Assembly (NCBI RefSeq): GCF_018130165.1
Contig: NZ_JAFCLZ010000016.1
Span: 147,539 to 211,538 of the forward strand
Direction of reading: 5' to 3'
Source: Bradyrhizobium sp. JYMT SZCCT0180
GTDB taxonomy: Bacteria > Pseudomonadota > Alphaproteobacteria > Rhizobiales > Xanthobacteraceae
Length of the DNA: 64,000 bases
Shown here: positions 1 through 9,426 of the stretch, in pieces
Position numbering within the stretch: the stretch's first letter is position 1
Layout: each line of letters opens with the position of its first letter
The notes under the pieces: model-generated
What the model was told of the DNA's origin: nothing
What the model saw: the letters and a program-made list of their open reading frames with translations, nothing else
Database searches by the model: none
Program-made: the position numbers and the translations under genes

Positions 1-161
1 TTGGCGAGGCAGGCGATGATCCGCCCGCCGCCCGGCGTGACGCTTTTGCAATACTTCTCGTAATCGCCCATGCAGGCGTCGCGCTGTGCGGCAGTCATCT
101 CCTGCGCGAACGCTTGCGACGCACACAACAGGGTGGCTGCAGTCAGGATGGCACGTAACAT
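1..161 (-). CDS. Cys-rich repeat secreted protein, partial (cut by window edge)
   Basis: The first 53 residues are visible and the rest lies beyond the left edge. They comprise a signal peptide ending around Ala-Phe-Ala-Gln and the start of a Cys-rich repeat (DACMGDYEKYCKSVTPGGGR then IIACLA). The spacing C-x7-C-x6-PGGG-x4-C matches the repeats of the larger protein at 3609-4424, so the two are related. A good ribosome binding site (GAGGAGG) lies about 8 bases before the ATG at 161. The product is probably periplasmic. The function of these small proteins is unknown to me. Confidence 0.75.
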   Translation of the reverse strand, partial: MLRAILTAATLLCASQAFAQEMTAAQRDACMGDYEKYCKSVTPGGGRIIACLA

Positions 162-715
162 CTGTTTTTCCTCCTCGTTGATGATTGTTGTTCTCAAAGG
201 GTCAGGCAGGCCGCCCGCTTGCTTCTCGACCTCGCCGTATTGAAGCTCCCTTTTTGTTGCGAGATCAGGAGAACCAATGGCGGAGATCAGAGCCGGATGG
301 CTTTCATTCTGTGCCGATCATGTCGAGCCGGCTTCCAAGGAAATATTTCCGCACGTCGAAAATTGATCATCGGGACGTTGATCGTATCGGCAGGGCAAAG
401 GTCAATTGGCACACCGCGTATCAGATCGCGATGACGATTTGTTATGTCGCGCGATCCGTGAGGTTGGTTCAATTGATCCTCGCGTTTCGTGGCGAGCAGC
501 ACGCCACAACCCTGCATCGAATGGCAGGACGTGTATCATTTGGACGTGAATCTGTCACCCATGCAGCCTAATTCCAGGGCAGGCGATGATAAAATTAGGA
601 GCAGCTCGAGGCATTGCCTGATGATTGAGCATCGGGCAGGGTCCCGCACTGCGAAGGGGATCCGAAGACATCGGCCGAACTGACCGGCGATGTCGCGATG
701 CACAGGGGACATAGG
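162..715. other. Non-coding stretch, no supported gene
   Basis: This 554-base intergenic region separates two divergent genes. Open frames here overlap each other on both strands, lack ribosome binding sites and show no domain I recognise. I see no RNA gene or clear terminator. It presumably holds the promoters of both flanking genes. Confidence 0.5.
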
Positions 716-1501
716 ATGTTGCTCAAGAAATCGATGATTGCCGCGGCTTTCGCGGTCGCCACCGCCGCGCTGACCGCGCCGGCCCATGCCGACGCGCTGG
801 ACTCGATCATGGCGGCCAAGGTCATCAAGGTTGCAGTGCCGCAGGATTTTGCGCCGTTCGGCTCCGCCGGGCTCGATCTCAAGCCGCAGGGCTACGACAT
901 CGACATGGCCAACCTGATCGGCAAGGCGCTCGGGCTGAAGGTCGAGATCATCGCCGTCACCAGCGCCAACCGGATTCCCTATCTGCAGACCAAGAAGGCC
1001 GACATCGTGATTTCCAGCCTCGGCAAGAATGCCGAGCGCGAGAAGGTGATCGACTTTTCCGTCGCCTATGCGCCGTTCTTCTCCGGCGTGTTCGGTACCA
1101 AGGAAATCAAGGTAGCATCGGCCGACGAGCTCAAGGGCAAGACGATCGGCGCCACCCGCGGCGCCATCGAGGAGCAGGAGCTGACCAAGCTCGCGCCGGC
1201 CGACACCACCATCAAGCGTTTCGAGGATAACAACGCCACCATTGCCGCCTTCGTATCCGGACAGGTCGACCTGATCGCGACCGGCAATACGGTCGCCGCC
1301 GCCATCGCCGAGAAGGTCCCGGCCCGGGCGCCCGCGCTCAAATTCGTCATCAAGGACAGCCCGTGCTTTATCGGGCTCAACAAGGAAGAGCCGAAGCTGC
1401 TGGCCAAGCTCAACGACATCATCGCGCAGGCCAAGACGTCCGGCGACATCGCCAAACTGTCCGAGAAGTGGCTGAAGGCGCCGTTGCCGCCGGGCTTCTG
1501 A
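716..1501 (+). CDS. Polar amino acid ABC transporter, periplasmic binding protein
   Basis: This is a 261-residue family 3 solute-binding protein (SBP_bac_3 fold). It has a clear signal peptide (MLLKKSMIAAAFAVATAALT, then APAHA) followed by the typical start of the mature domain, VAVPQDFAPFGSAG, then a GYDIDMANLIG segment. It should capture an amino acid in the periplasm and deliver it to the two permeases encoded directly downstream. The ATG at 716 has GGGGAC upstream and gives a clean signal peptide; an in-frame ATG at 698 would add six residues without a better ribosome site. Substrate within the polar amino acids cannot be told from sequence. Confidence 0.9.
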   Translation: MLLKKSMIAAAFAVATAALTAPAHADALDSIMAAKVIKVAVPQDFAPFGSAGLDLKPQGYDIDMANLIGKALGLKVEIIAVTSANRIPYLQTKKADIVISSLGKNAEREKVIDFSVAYAPFFSGVFGTKEIKVASADELKGKTIGATRGAIEEQELTKLAPADTTIKRFEDNNATIAAFVSGQVDLIATGNTVAAAIAEKVPARAPALKFVIKDSPCFIGLNKEEPKLLAKLNDIIAQAKTSGDIAKLSEKWLKAPLPPGF

Positions 1502-1525
1502 CCTGGTCGCGGGGGCCGGCCCGTC

Positions 1526-2188
1526 ATGAACTACAAGCTTCAATTCGGTGAATTGCTGCCCCACTGGGACGTGCTGCTGTGGGGGCTGCTGTTCACCGTC
1601 GTTCTGACGGTCGTCTCGACCGTCGCCGGTATCGCCGTCGGCACCGCCGGCGCATCGGCGCGCACCTTCGGACCGAAATGGCTCGGCAGTCTGGTCGCCG
1701 GCTATGTCGAGGTGATCCGCAACACGCCGTTCATCGTGCAGTTGTTCTTTATCTTCTTCGGCCTGCCGGCCGCCGGGTTGAAGCTAAGCGAATCGACCGC
1801 GGCATTCCTCGCCATGACCATTAATCTCGGCGCCTATTCGACCGAGATCATCCGCGCCGGCATCGAGGCGGTGCCGAAAGGCCATATCGAGGCCGGTATC
1901 AGCCTTGCCATGACCAAATGGGAAGTGCTGCGCCACATCGTGCTCAAGCAGGCGTTCGAGAAGATCTATCCGGCGCTGTCGTCGCAGATCATCATCGTCA
2001 TGCTGGGCTCAGCCGTGGTGTCGCAGATCTCGGCGCAGGACCTGACCTATGCCGCCAACCTCATCGCCTCGCGCAATTTCCGCAACTTCGAAGTCTATCT
2101 GCTGGTGGCCTTGGCCTATCTCTTGCTCGCCATGCTGACGCGTTCGCTGCTGCGCGGCCTCGGCCGCATCCTGTTCAAGGCGAAGTGA
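1526..2188 (+). CDS. Amino acid ABC transporter permease (first of two)
   Basis: This 220-residue inner-membrane protein has about five hydrophobic segments and belongs to the HisM/GlnP permease family. The cytoplasmic EAA-like loop that docks on the ATPase is visible around residues 120-150 (GHIEAGISLAMTKWEVLRHI). The N-terminal stretch with YVEVIRNTPFIVQLFFIFFG is the family hallmark. It lies 24 bases after the binding-protein gene and 3 bases before the second permease, so all four genes form one operon. It should pair with the next permease as a heterodimeric channel. Confidence 0.9.
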   Translation: MNYKLQFGELLPHWDVLLWGLLFTVVLTVVSTVAGIAVGTAGASARTFGPKWLGSLVAGYVEVIRNTPFIVQLFFIFFGLPAAGLKLSESTAAFLAMTINLGAYSTEIIRAGIEAVPKGHIEAGISLAMTKWEVLRHIVLKQAFEKIYPALSSQIIIVMLGSAVVSQISAQDLTYAANLIASRNFRNFEVYLLVALAYLLLAMLTRSLLRGLGRILFKAK

Positions 2189-2191
2189 GCC

Positions 2192-2842
2192 ATGTTGCAG
2201 TTCAGCCTCTGGGACATCCTGTCGAACCTCTTGATCGCCACGCAGTGGACCATCGTGCTGTCGCTGATCGCCTTTGTCTGCGGCGGCGTTGTCGGGCTGA
2301 TCCTGCTGTTCATGCGGACCTCCAGGATCCCGGTGCTGGAATGGTCCACCAAGATCTACATCGAGCTGTTCCAGGGGACGCCGCTCCTGATGCAGCTGTT
2401 CCTGTTCTTCTTCGGCATCGCGCTGTTCGGCATCGAGGTGAGTCCGTGGATGGCCGCGACCCTGGCGCTGACGTTCTGGACCAGCGCCTTTCTCGCCGAG
2501 ATCTGGCGTGGCTGTGTCGAGTCGATCCCGAAGGGCCAGTGGGAGGCCTCCTCCAGCCTCGCGATGAGCTACATCGAGCAGATGCGTTACGTCATCCTGC
2601 CGCAGGCCTCGCGGATCGCGGTTGCGCCGACCGTCGGCTTCTCGGTGCAGGTGGTCAAAGGCACCGCGCTGGCTTCGATCATCGGCTTCGTCGAGCTGAC
2701 CAAGGCCGGCACCATGCTCAACAACGCGACCTTCCGCCCCTTCGTGGTCTATTCGCTGGTCGCGCTGATCTATTTCTGCCTGTGTTTCCCGCTGTCCTGG
2801 TGGGCGAAAAAAATCGAGAGCCGCCTCAATGTCGCTCGTTAG
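2192..2842 (+). CDS. Amino acid ABC transporter permease (second of two)
   Basis: This 216-residue HisQ/GlnP-type permease carries the family signature IELFQGTPLLMQLFLFFFG and an EAA loop (SLAMSYIEQMRYVILPQA). It starts 3 bases after the preceding permease, and its last 14 bases overlap the start of the ATPase gene, which suggests translational coupling. The two permeases resemble each other and together would form the membrane channel of the importer. Confidence 0.9.
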   Translation: MLQFSLWDILSNLLIATQWTIVLSLIAFVCGGVVGLILLFMRTSRIPVLEWSTKIYIELFQGTPLLMQLFLFFFGIALFGIEVSPWMAATLALTFWTSAFLAEIWRGCVESIPKGQWEASSSLAMSYIEQMRYVILPQASRIAVAPTVGFSVQVVKGTALASIIGFVELTKAGTMLNNATFRPFVVYSLVALIYFCLCFPLSWWAKKIESRLNVAR

Positions 2843-3563
2843 CATTCGTGACGTCAGAAAGAGTTTTGGTCCGAACGAGGTGCTGAAGGGCGTCTCGCTC
2901 GAGGTCGCCAAAGGCGACGTGGTCGCCATCATCGGCCGCTCCGGATCGGGCAAGAGCACGCTGCTCCGCTGCATCAACGGCCTGGAGACCTATCAGTCCG
3001 GCGCGATCATCGCCGACAGCATCGAGGTCGGCGGCTCCACCACCAATCTGCGCGAGCTGCGCCGCCATGTCGGCATGGTGTTCCAGCAGTTCAATCTGTT
3101 TCCGCACCTGACGGCCGCCGAGAACGTGATGCTGGCGCCGACCGTCGTCAACAAGGTGTCGGCCAAGGAGGCGCGCGCCACCGCGGCCGAGGTGCTGGCG
3201 AAGGTCGGGCTGTCCGAGAAGATGGACGCCTATCCGAACCAGCTCTCCGGCGGCCAGCAGCAGCGCGTCGCGATCGCACGTTCGCTGGCGATGCGGCCGA
3301 AAGTACTGCTGTGCGATGAAATCACCTCGGCGCTCGACCCGGAACTGGTCAACGAGGTGCTGCGCGTGGTCGAGCAGCTGGCGCGCGAAGGCATGACGCT
3401 CATTCTGGTCACGCACGAAATGCGTTTCGCCCGCGACGTTGGCACCAAGCTCGTCTTCATGCACCACGGCAAGGTGCATGAAGAGGGCGTTCCGAAAGAG
3501 GTATTTGCCGCGCCGCGGACGCCGGAATTGCAACAGTTCGTCGGTACCGTCGCGCACGCATGA
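2829..3563 (+). CDS. Amino acid ABC transporter ATP-binding protein
   Basis: This 244-residue ABC ATPase is of the GlnQ/HisP type. It shows Walker A GRSGSGKST (about residues 36-44), Q-loop (MVFQQFNLFPHLT), signature LSGGQQQR, Walker B VLLCDEITSALDP and the switch histidine in VTHEM. The Walker B region reads CDEIT rather than the usual FDEPT, and the catalytic Glu is kept. The start overlaps the permease gene by 14 bases. It powers the importer encoded at 716-2842 and ends the operon; a hairpin follows after 5 bases. Confidence 0.92.
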   Translation: MSLVSIRDVRKSFGPNEVLKGVSLEVAKGDVVAIIGRSGSGKSTLLRCINGLETYQSGAIIADSIEVGGSTTNLRELRRHVGMVFQQFNLFPHLTAAENVMLAPTVVNKVSAKEARATAAEVLAKVGLSEKMDAYPNQLSGGQQQRVAIARSLAMRPKVLLCDEITSALDPELVNEVLRVVEQLAREGMTLILVTHEMRFARDVGTKLVFMHHGKVHEEGVPKEVFAAPRTPELQQFVGTVAHA

Positions 3564-3568
3564 TCCGA

Positions 3569-3590
3569 TCGCGCCGTTCTCACGGCGCGA
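3569..3590. terminator. Hairpin between convergent genes
   Basis: There is a perfect 9-bp stem, TCGCGCCGT with ACGGCGCGA, around a TCTC loop, 5 bases after the ATPase stop and 18 bases before the 3' end of the convergent Cys-rich gene. No T-tract follows on either strand, so factor-independent termination is uncertain. Confidence 0.5.
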
Positions 3591-3608
3591 CCGGGTAGCA
3601 ACCGGTAA

Positions 3609-4424
3609 CTAAGGCGCCTTGAACTGGGCCAGTACGTCCTGGCATGCGGGAGAGAGCCGTGCCGCGTTGGTTGCCAAGCATTGCACGATCCGGCCACCGC
3701 CCGGCGCCACGCCGCCGCAAATCGTGCGGACATCGCCGCCGCAGGCCGAGCGCAGCACGAATAGTTCCTCGCGCGGCCGCAGTGGCCGCAATACTATTAC
3801 GGTGGGTGCAGCAGCAGCGCCTGCCGCTGCCGGAGCTGCCGCCGCCGCGGGAGCGGCGCCCGCCGCTGGCGCGCCGCCACCGCCGACGGCGGCCGTGACC
3901 GCCTTCTCGCAAGCCGGCGAAAGTTTTTCCTTGTTCTTGTCCAGGCACTGCAGCGCCGGGGCGCCGCCGGTCGGCACGCCAGCGCAGACTTTTGGATAGT
4001 CGGAGCGGCAGGCGCTGCGGACCGCGGAGATCTGCGCGCTGGACGGCTGCCCCGCAGCTGCGGCTGCGGGCTTGGTATCAGCCTTGGGCGCCGCGGTGGT
4101 GGTTGCAGGCTTTGCGCCGGCCGCGGCCGGAGCGGACTCGGGCTTGGCCGCGGGCGCGGCGGCTGCCGGCGCTGCCACGGCGCGCACCGCGCTTTGACAG
4201 CTTGATGACAGGCTCGACATATTCTTCTGCAGGCATTGCAGCGAAGCTTCGCCGCCCGGCGGAATACTGGAGCAATGCGCGATATAATCCGACCGGCATT
4301 GGGTCTTGATCGCATCGCGCTGCGCCTGGCTCGGCGCCTGCGCAAATGCCGGTACTGCAACTGCGAATGTCACTGCCGTCATCAACGCCCCGAGCGTTGC
4401 CGCACGTGTCAACGTGTTGATCAT
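3609..4424 (-). CDS. Secreted protein with three Cys-rich repeats
   Basis: This 271-residue protein has a signal peptide (MINTLTRAATLGALMTAVTF, cleavage near PAFAQA) and three copies of a four-Cys repeat of the form C-x7-C-x6-[PG]-GG-x5-C-x12-C. They begin at CRSDYIAHCSS, CRSDYPKVCAG and CGGDVRTICGG. Long Ala/Pro linkers join the repeats. The repeat resembles the Cys-rich repeat of GLG1-like proteins and is common in Bradyrhizobium proteins of unknown role. The longest frame runs up to 4667, but the ATG at 4424 has an AAGGA ribosome site and opens the signal peptide. The partial gene at 1-161 carries one similar repeat. Confidence 0.8.
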   Translation of the reverse strand: MINTLTRAATLGALMTAVTFAVAVPAFAQAPSQAQRDAIKTQCRSDYIAHCSSIPPGGEASLQCLQKNMSSLSSSCQSAVRAVAAPAAAAPAAKPESAPAAAGAKPATTTAAPKADTKPAAAAAGQPSSAQISAVRSACRSDYPKVCAGVPTGGAPALQCLDKNKEKLSPACEKAVTAAVGGGGAPAAGAAPAAAAAPAAAGAAAAPTVIVLRPLRPREELFVLRSACGGDVRTICGGVAPGGGRIVQCLATNAARLSPACQDVLAQFKAP

Positions 4425-4628
4425 TTGAATAAATCCTTTTTGTAGTCGCTGGAGCCGCCGCAACAAAAGTGAAATCATGAACGAGAAAGCGAAGAAAATT
4501 TCGCGCGCGGCATCATTTTCGGTTTCGGGTTCCCCTGCAAGTGGATTGTTGCTATTTTTATGGGATGGTCGAACGCCGTAGTTTGAATAGAACGCGCTTT
4601 GCAAGAACAAACGTATTGAGGCACGCAA

Positions 4629-5831
4629 ATGAAGTCTGAGCGTTCGCTGGCATGCAGCAAACCACATGACACCTTCAGACAGAGAGGCGCCATTGCGTGT
4701 CGCGCGGTCTTCGCCATTGCCGCATTCGGCGTCTTAAGTGCCTGCGAACAAAATACTTTTGTGCCGCCGCCGCCGCCAAAAGTTGAAGTCGCCGTGCCGG
4801 TGCAGCGCAGCATCACGCGCTATCTGGAGGCGACCGGCAATACCGCGCCGATCAAGAACGTCGATCTGGTCGCGCGCGTGCAGGGCTTCCTGCAAACGAT
4901 CAATTATAAAGACGGCACCTTCGTGAAGGCAGGGACCACGCTGTTCACGATCGAACCCGAAACCTACAAGCTGAAGCTCGATCAGGCGCAGGCCGCCCAA
5001 ACCGGCATGGAAGCTTCGATGAAGCAGGCCGAAGCCGATTTCAAGCGGCAGTCGGATCTGGTGCAAAGACAGGCGGTCTCGCAGGCAACGCTCGATACCT
5101 CGACGGCGGCGCGCGAGAACGCGCAGGCAAACCTTCAACAGGCCCAGGTCAACACCAAGATCGCGGCGATGAATTACGGCTACACCAATGTCACGGCGCC
5201 GTTCGACGGCATCGTCAGCGCGCATCTGGTCTCCATCGGCGAACTGGTCGGCGTATCATCGCCGACACAGCTCGCCAACATCGTGGCGCTCGATCCGATC
5301 TATGTGAATTTCAACGTCAACGAACAGGACGTGCTGCGGATCCGGGAAGAAGCCCGGAAAAGGGGCATCTCGGTCGAAGAACTCCGGAAGCTACCGGTCG
5401 AGGTCGGATTGCAGACCGAGATCGGCTTTCCGCACAAGGGCAACCTCGACTACGTCTCGCCGACCCTCAATCAATCGACCGGCACGCTCCCGGTGCGCGG
5501 TGTATTGCCGAATCCCGATCGGGCGTTGCTGCCGGGCTTCTTCGTTCGGGTCCGCGTGCCCTTCGACGAGCAGTCGAATGCACTGCTGGTGCCTGATGTG
5601 GCGCTCGGCAGCGACCAGGCTGGCCGTTACGTGCTGGTCGTGAACGCGGAAAATGTGGTCGAACAACGCAAGGTGCAGACCGGGCCGCTGGAGGGCGACC
5701 TGCGCGTCATCGAGAGCGGCCTGAAGCCGGACGACCGGGTGGTCACAGCCGGCCTGTTGCGCGCGATCCCCGGTCAGAAGGTCGACCCGCAGGTCAAGAA
5801 AATCGAAGCGTCGCCGGCGTCAGCCAAATAA
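4629..5831 (+). CDS. RND efflux periplasmic adaptor lipoprotein
   Basis: This 400-residue membrane-fusion protein has an N-terminal signal with a lipobox, GVLSAC, placing the lipidated Cys at about residue 39. It continues with the HlyD/AcrA fold: a lipoyl half (IKNVDLVARVQGFL), a coiled-coil hairpin rich in Gln and Ala (about 105-170), the second lipoyl half (NVTAPFDGIVSA) and the beta-barrel and membrane-proximal domains. It should bridge the inner-membrane pump encoded 9 bases downstream to an outer-membrane channel. No TolC-type gene is in the window, so an outer-membrane factor from elsewhere is needed. Confidence 0.92.
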   Translation: MKSERSLACSKPHDTFRQRGAIACRAVFAIAAFGVLSACEQNTFVPPPPPKVEVAVPVQRSITRYLEATGNTAPIKNVDLVARVQGFLQTINYKDGTFVKAGTTLFTIEPETYKLKLDQAQAAQTGMEASMKQAEADFKRQSDLVQRQAVSQATLDTSTAARENAQANLQQAQVNTKIAAMNYGYTNVTAPFDGIVSAHLVSIGELVGVSSPTQLANIVALDPIYVNFNVNEQDVLRIREEARKRGISVEELRKLPVEVGLQTEIGFPHKGNLDYVSPTLNQSTGTLPVRGVLPNPDRALLPGFFVRVRVPFDEQSNALLVPDVALGSDQAGRYVLVVNAENVVEQRKVQTGPLEGDLRVIESGLKPDDRVVTAGLLRAIPGQKVDPQVKKIEASPASAK

Positions 5832-5840
5832 GGACCGGCC

Positions 5841-8800
5841 ATGATTTCGAAATTTTTCATCGAGCGGCCCGTCCTTTCCAACGTCATCGCGATCCTGATG
5901 ATCCTGATCGGCGGGGTGTGCCTGTTTCGCCTCGCGGTGGCGCAATACCCTGATGTGGTGCCGCCGACGGTTCAGGTGACGACGCGCTATCCCGGCGCCA
6001 GCGCCAAGACCGTGATCGATACCGTGGCGCTGCCGATCGAGCAGCAGGTCAACGGCGTCGAGGACATGCTGTACATGCAGTCCTACAGCGGCGCCGACGG
6101 CACCTATTCGCTGACCGTGACGTTCAAGATCGGCACCGACCTCAACTTCGCGCAGGTGCTGGTGCAAAACCGGGTGTCGAGCGCGCTGTCGCAGCTGCCG
6201 CAATCGGTGCAGAACCAGGGCGTCACCGTGCAGAAGAAATCGACGGCGATTCTCCTGTTCGTGACGCTGACGTCGCCGAATGCGACCTATGACAGCCTGT
6301 TCCTGAGCAATTACGCCACCATCAACATCAGGGATGAACTGTCGCGTCTGCCCGGCGTCGGCAACGTTACGGTGTTCGGCGCCGGCCAGTATTCGATGCG
6401 GGTCTGGCTCGATCCGAACAAGCTGCAGGTGCGCAACCTGATGCCGCAGGACGTCGTCACCTCGATCCAGCAACAGAGCCAGCAGGTCACCGCGGGCCAG
6501 GTCGGCGCCCCGCCGGCGCCGGCGGGGCAGGCGTTCCAGTACACGCTGAACGTCAACGGGCGGCTCAGCGACAAGAGCCAGTTCGAGGACATCATCGTCA
6601 AGACCGGCAGCAATGGCGATGTCACCCGCGTCCGCGACGTCGGCTGGGTCGAGCTCGGCGCCCAGACCTACAGCCAGGTGTTCTCGCTCAACAACAAGCC
6701 CGCCACCGGCATCGGCGTGTTCCAGTCGCCCGGCGCCAACGCGCTCGAAGTCGAGAAGGCCGTCGAGGCTAAGATGGCGGTGCTTGCCAAGGCGTTTCCG
6801 CAGGACGTGAAGTACGACACCCCGTTCGACACCACGAAATTCGTCTCCGAATCGATCAAGGAAGTCTACAAGACGCTGATCGAGGCGGGCTTCCTCGTCC
6901 TGATCGTGATCCTGATCTTCCTGCAGGATTGGCGGGCGATGCTGGTTCCGGCGACGACCGTGCCGGTGACGATCATCGGCGCCTTCGCCGCGATGGCGGC
7001 GCTCGGCTTCACCGTCAACATTTCGACCCTGTTCGCGATCGTGCTCGCGATCGGCATCGTGGTCGACGACGCCATCGTCGTGGTCGAGGGCGCGGCGCAT
7101 AATATCGAGAAGGGCATGTCCGGCCATGACGCCGCGATATCGGCGATGGACGCGCTGTTCGCGCCGATCGTCGGCATCACGCTGGTGCTGATCTCGGTGT
7201 TCCTGCCGTCGGCCTTCCTGCCGGGATTGACGGGGCGGATGTATTCGCAATTCGCGCTGGTGATCGCGGCGACCGCGCTGCTCAGCGCCATCAATGCCGC
7301 GACGCTGAAGCCGACCCAATGCGCGCTGTGGCTGCGCCGGCCGGCGCCGCCGGAACAGCGCAATTTCTTCTACCGCGGCTTCAACGCGGTCTATGACCGG
7401 GTTGAACGCGCCTATGCCCGGCTGATCGGCCGCTTGGTAGCGCACAGCAATATCTCGGTGATCGCAGCCCTCGTCCTGATCTGCGGCGCCGGTTACGGCC
7501 TGTCGCGGGTGCCGACCGGGTTTATTCCCATTGAAGATCAGGGCTATCTCCTGGTCGCCGTGCAACTGCCCGACGGCGCCTCGCTCGACCGTACCCAGCA
7601 AGTGCTCACCCGCGTCAGCGACATCGCCAGCAAGCACCCCGGCGTCGATCAGGTCATCAGCATCTCCGGCATCTCGGCGCTGGATAGTTCTTCCAGCCTG
7701 GCCAATGCCGGCGTCGCCTATCTGATTTTGAAGGAGTGGAGCGCGCGCGGCGAGGGCGAGGACCTGCGGTCGCTGTTCGTCGGCCTGAACGAGAAGATGT
7801 CTGTCATCGAGGAGGCGCGCATCCTGGTGGTTCCGCCGCCGCCGATCCAGGGCATCGGCAACGCCGCCGGTTTCGCGATGCAGGTTCAGTTGCGCGATGG
7901 CAATGCCGACTACGGCAAGCTGCAGGCCATTGCCGGCGCCATCGTCTCCAACGCGCAGACGCAAAGCGCGCTGCAGCGCGTCAGCTCGTCGTTCCGCTCG
8001 ATGGTGCCGCAATTCGATGTAGAGGTCGACCGGGTCAAGACCCAGACCCTGCATGTCACGACCGACCAGATCTTTTCGACGCTGTCGTCCTACATGGGCT
8101 CGACCTACGTCAACCAGTTCAACAAGTTCGGCCGCACCTTCCAGGTCTACGCCCAGGCGGACGCACAGTACCGCCTCACCCTGCGCGACATGCAAAACAT
8201 GATGGTGCGCAACAGCAATGGCGACATGATCCCGCTCGGCACGGTCGCCAAGATCACGCCCTCGGTCGGCCCCTCGCTGATCAGCCTGTACAATCTCTAT
8301 CCGTCCGCAAGCATCATCGGCCTGCCCGCCACGGGCTACAGCTCGGGCCAGTCGATGAAACTGATGGAGGAGATCGCCGACAAGACCCTGCCGCAGGGCA
8401 CCGGCTTTGAATGGACGGCTATGTCGTACCAGGAGAAGGTCGTCGGCGGCCAGATCTACTGGGCGTTCGGGCTCGCGCTGCTATTGGTCTATCTCGTGCT
8501 GGCCGGACAATATGAAAGCTGGTTCGCGCCGATCTCGGTGATACTGGCGGTGCCGTTGTCGCTGCTCGGTCCGATGATCGTGCTGACGGGCCTGCGGATC
8601 GAGAACAACCTCTATACCCAGATCGGCATCATCCTGCTGATCGCGCTGTCGGCGAAGAACGCCATTCTGATCGTCGAGGTCGCGCTCGAACTGCATGTGC
8701 GCGACCGCAAGCCGTTGCTGGAATCCGCTGTTGAGGCGGCGCGAGCCCGGTTCCGGCCGATCCTGATGACGTCGTTTGCCTTCATCCTCGGCGTGGTGCC

Positions 8801-9011
8801 GCTGGTGCTGGCGACCGGCGCCGGCGCCAACGCCCGCAAATCGATCGGCATCACCGTGTTCTCGGGCATGCTGGCCTCGACCTGCCTCGCGGTGCTGTTC
8901 GTGCCGACGTTCTTTGTCGTGGTGCAGCGGTTCGAGAATTGGCTCAGCGAGCGGAAGCGGAAGAAAGCGGGCGGGCAGCCGGCGCCGCAGACGCCGGGTG
9001 CTGCGCATTGA
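5841..9011 (+). CDS. RND multidrug efflux pump, inner-membrane subunit
   Basis: This 1056-residue protein is full length for the HAE1/AcrB/MexF family. It starts MISKFFIERPVLSNVIAILM, as is typical, with 12 membrane segments in two homologous halves and two large periplasmic loops. The TM4 proton-relay acidic pair is present in GIVVDDAIVVVE and the TM10 Lys in ALSAKNAILIVE. It sits 9 bases after the adaptor gene in one operon. It would use proton motive force to export hydrophobic drugs or solvents; the substrate is unknown. Confidence 0.93.
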   Translation: MISKFFIERPVLSNVIAILMILIGGVCLFRLAVAQYPDVVPPTVQVTTRYPGASAKTVIDTVALPIEQQVNGVEDMLYMQSYSGADGTYSLTVTFKIGTDLNFAQVLVQNRVSSALSQLPQSVQNQGVTVQKKSTAILLFVTLTSPNATYDSLFLSNYATINIRDELSRLPGVGNVTVFGAGQYSMRVWLDPNKLQVRNLMPQDVVTSIQQQSQQVTAGQVGAPPAPAGQAFQYTLNVNGRLSDKSQFEDIIVKTGSNGDVTRVRDVGWVELGAQTYSQVFSLNNKPATGIGVFQSPGANALEVEKAVEAKMAVLAKAFPQDVKYDTPFDTTKFVSESIKEVYKTLIEAGFLVLIVILIFLQDWRAMLVPATTVPVTIIGAFAAMAALGFTVNISTLFAIVLAIGIVVDDAIVVVEGAAHNIEKGMSGHDAAISAMDALFAPIVGITLVLISVFLPSAFLPGLTGRMYSQFALVIAATALLSAINAATLKPTQCALWLRRPAPPEQRNFFYRGFNAVYDRVERAYARLIGRLVAHSNISVIAALVLICGAGYGLSRVPTGFIPIEDQGYLLVAVQLPDGASLDRTQQVLTRVSDIASKHPGVDQVISISGISALDSSSSLANAGVAYLILKEWSARGEGEDLRSLFVGLNEKMSVIEEARILVVPPPPIQGIGNAAGFAMQVQLRDGNADYGKLQAIAGAIVSNAQTQSALQRVSSSFRSMVPQFDVEVDRVKTQTLHVTTDQIFSTLSSYMGSTYVNQFNKFGRTFQVYAQADAQYRLTLRDMQNMMVRNSNGDMIPLGTVAKITPSVGPSLISLYNLYPSASIIGLPATGYSSGQSMKLMEEIADKTLPQGTGFEWTAMSYQEKVVGGQIYWAFGLALLLVYLVLAGQYESWFAPISVILAVPLSLLGPMIVLTGLRIENNLYTQIGIILLIALSAKNAILIVEVALELHVRDRKPLLESAVEAARARFRPILMTSFAFILGVVPLVLATGAGANARKSIGITVFSGMLASTCLAVLFVPTFFVVVQRFENWLSERKRKKAGGQPAPQTPGAAH

Positions 9012-9030
9012 TTTCGAGGTAGAATAGACA

Positions 9031-9047
9031 CGGCTCGAGCTGAGCCG
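9031..9047 (+). terminator. Weak hairpin downstream of the RND operon
   Basis: A 6-bp stem CGGCTC/GAGCCG with a 5-base loop lies 19 bases after the pump stop codon, without a T-tract. It could end the efflux operon. Confidence 0.3.
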
Positions 9048-9426
9048 GAATGCACTCCGGACAGCCGAGCCTCCAACACGCGCCTGCGCGGACCGCACAG
9101 GCTCGCTCTGCACCTGAAGGTCGGATCACATCAATCGCTGGACGCGACGCGAAAGCGGATCGCTACCCTCTCGTTGCGTCCCGCGGCCCGGCAGCCGTTT
9201 TGGCCGGACGCGGAACCAGGCCGCTTGGCCGCTTCCAATCGGTGCAGGAGCGCAAAGGAGGCGTCAAAATCGACGTTTCCCCGCCAATCGGCACTGCTTC
9301 CCTTCAGCTAACGCTCGGATGACGCAGGCCTGCCAGATTGTCGTCAATCCGAACAATGAGACGAGTTGCGGGTCATCGCAGCAACGTTTCGAACGGAATG
9401 GGAAGCGCAAACAGATGGAGTCGAAG
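9048..9426. other. Non-coding stretch upstream of the cyclase gene
   Basis: About 380 bases lie between the efflux operon and the chosen cyclase start. I see no convincing gene, repeat or RNA here. The region probably carries the cyclase promoter and leader. Confidence 0.4.

Noticed and set aside
185..571. 128-residue open frame in the first intergenic region
   Set aside because: No ribosome site, no domain, and overlapping frames of similar size on both strands.
536..1564. 342-residue open frame antisense to the first binding-protein gene
   Set aside because: No homology or ribosome site, and it covers a gene with an unmistakable signal peptide and domain.
5820..8195. 791-residue open frame antisense to the RND pump
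   Set aside because: It is rich in Arg, His and Asp and has no domain; it is a high-GC shadow of the pump gene.
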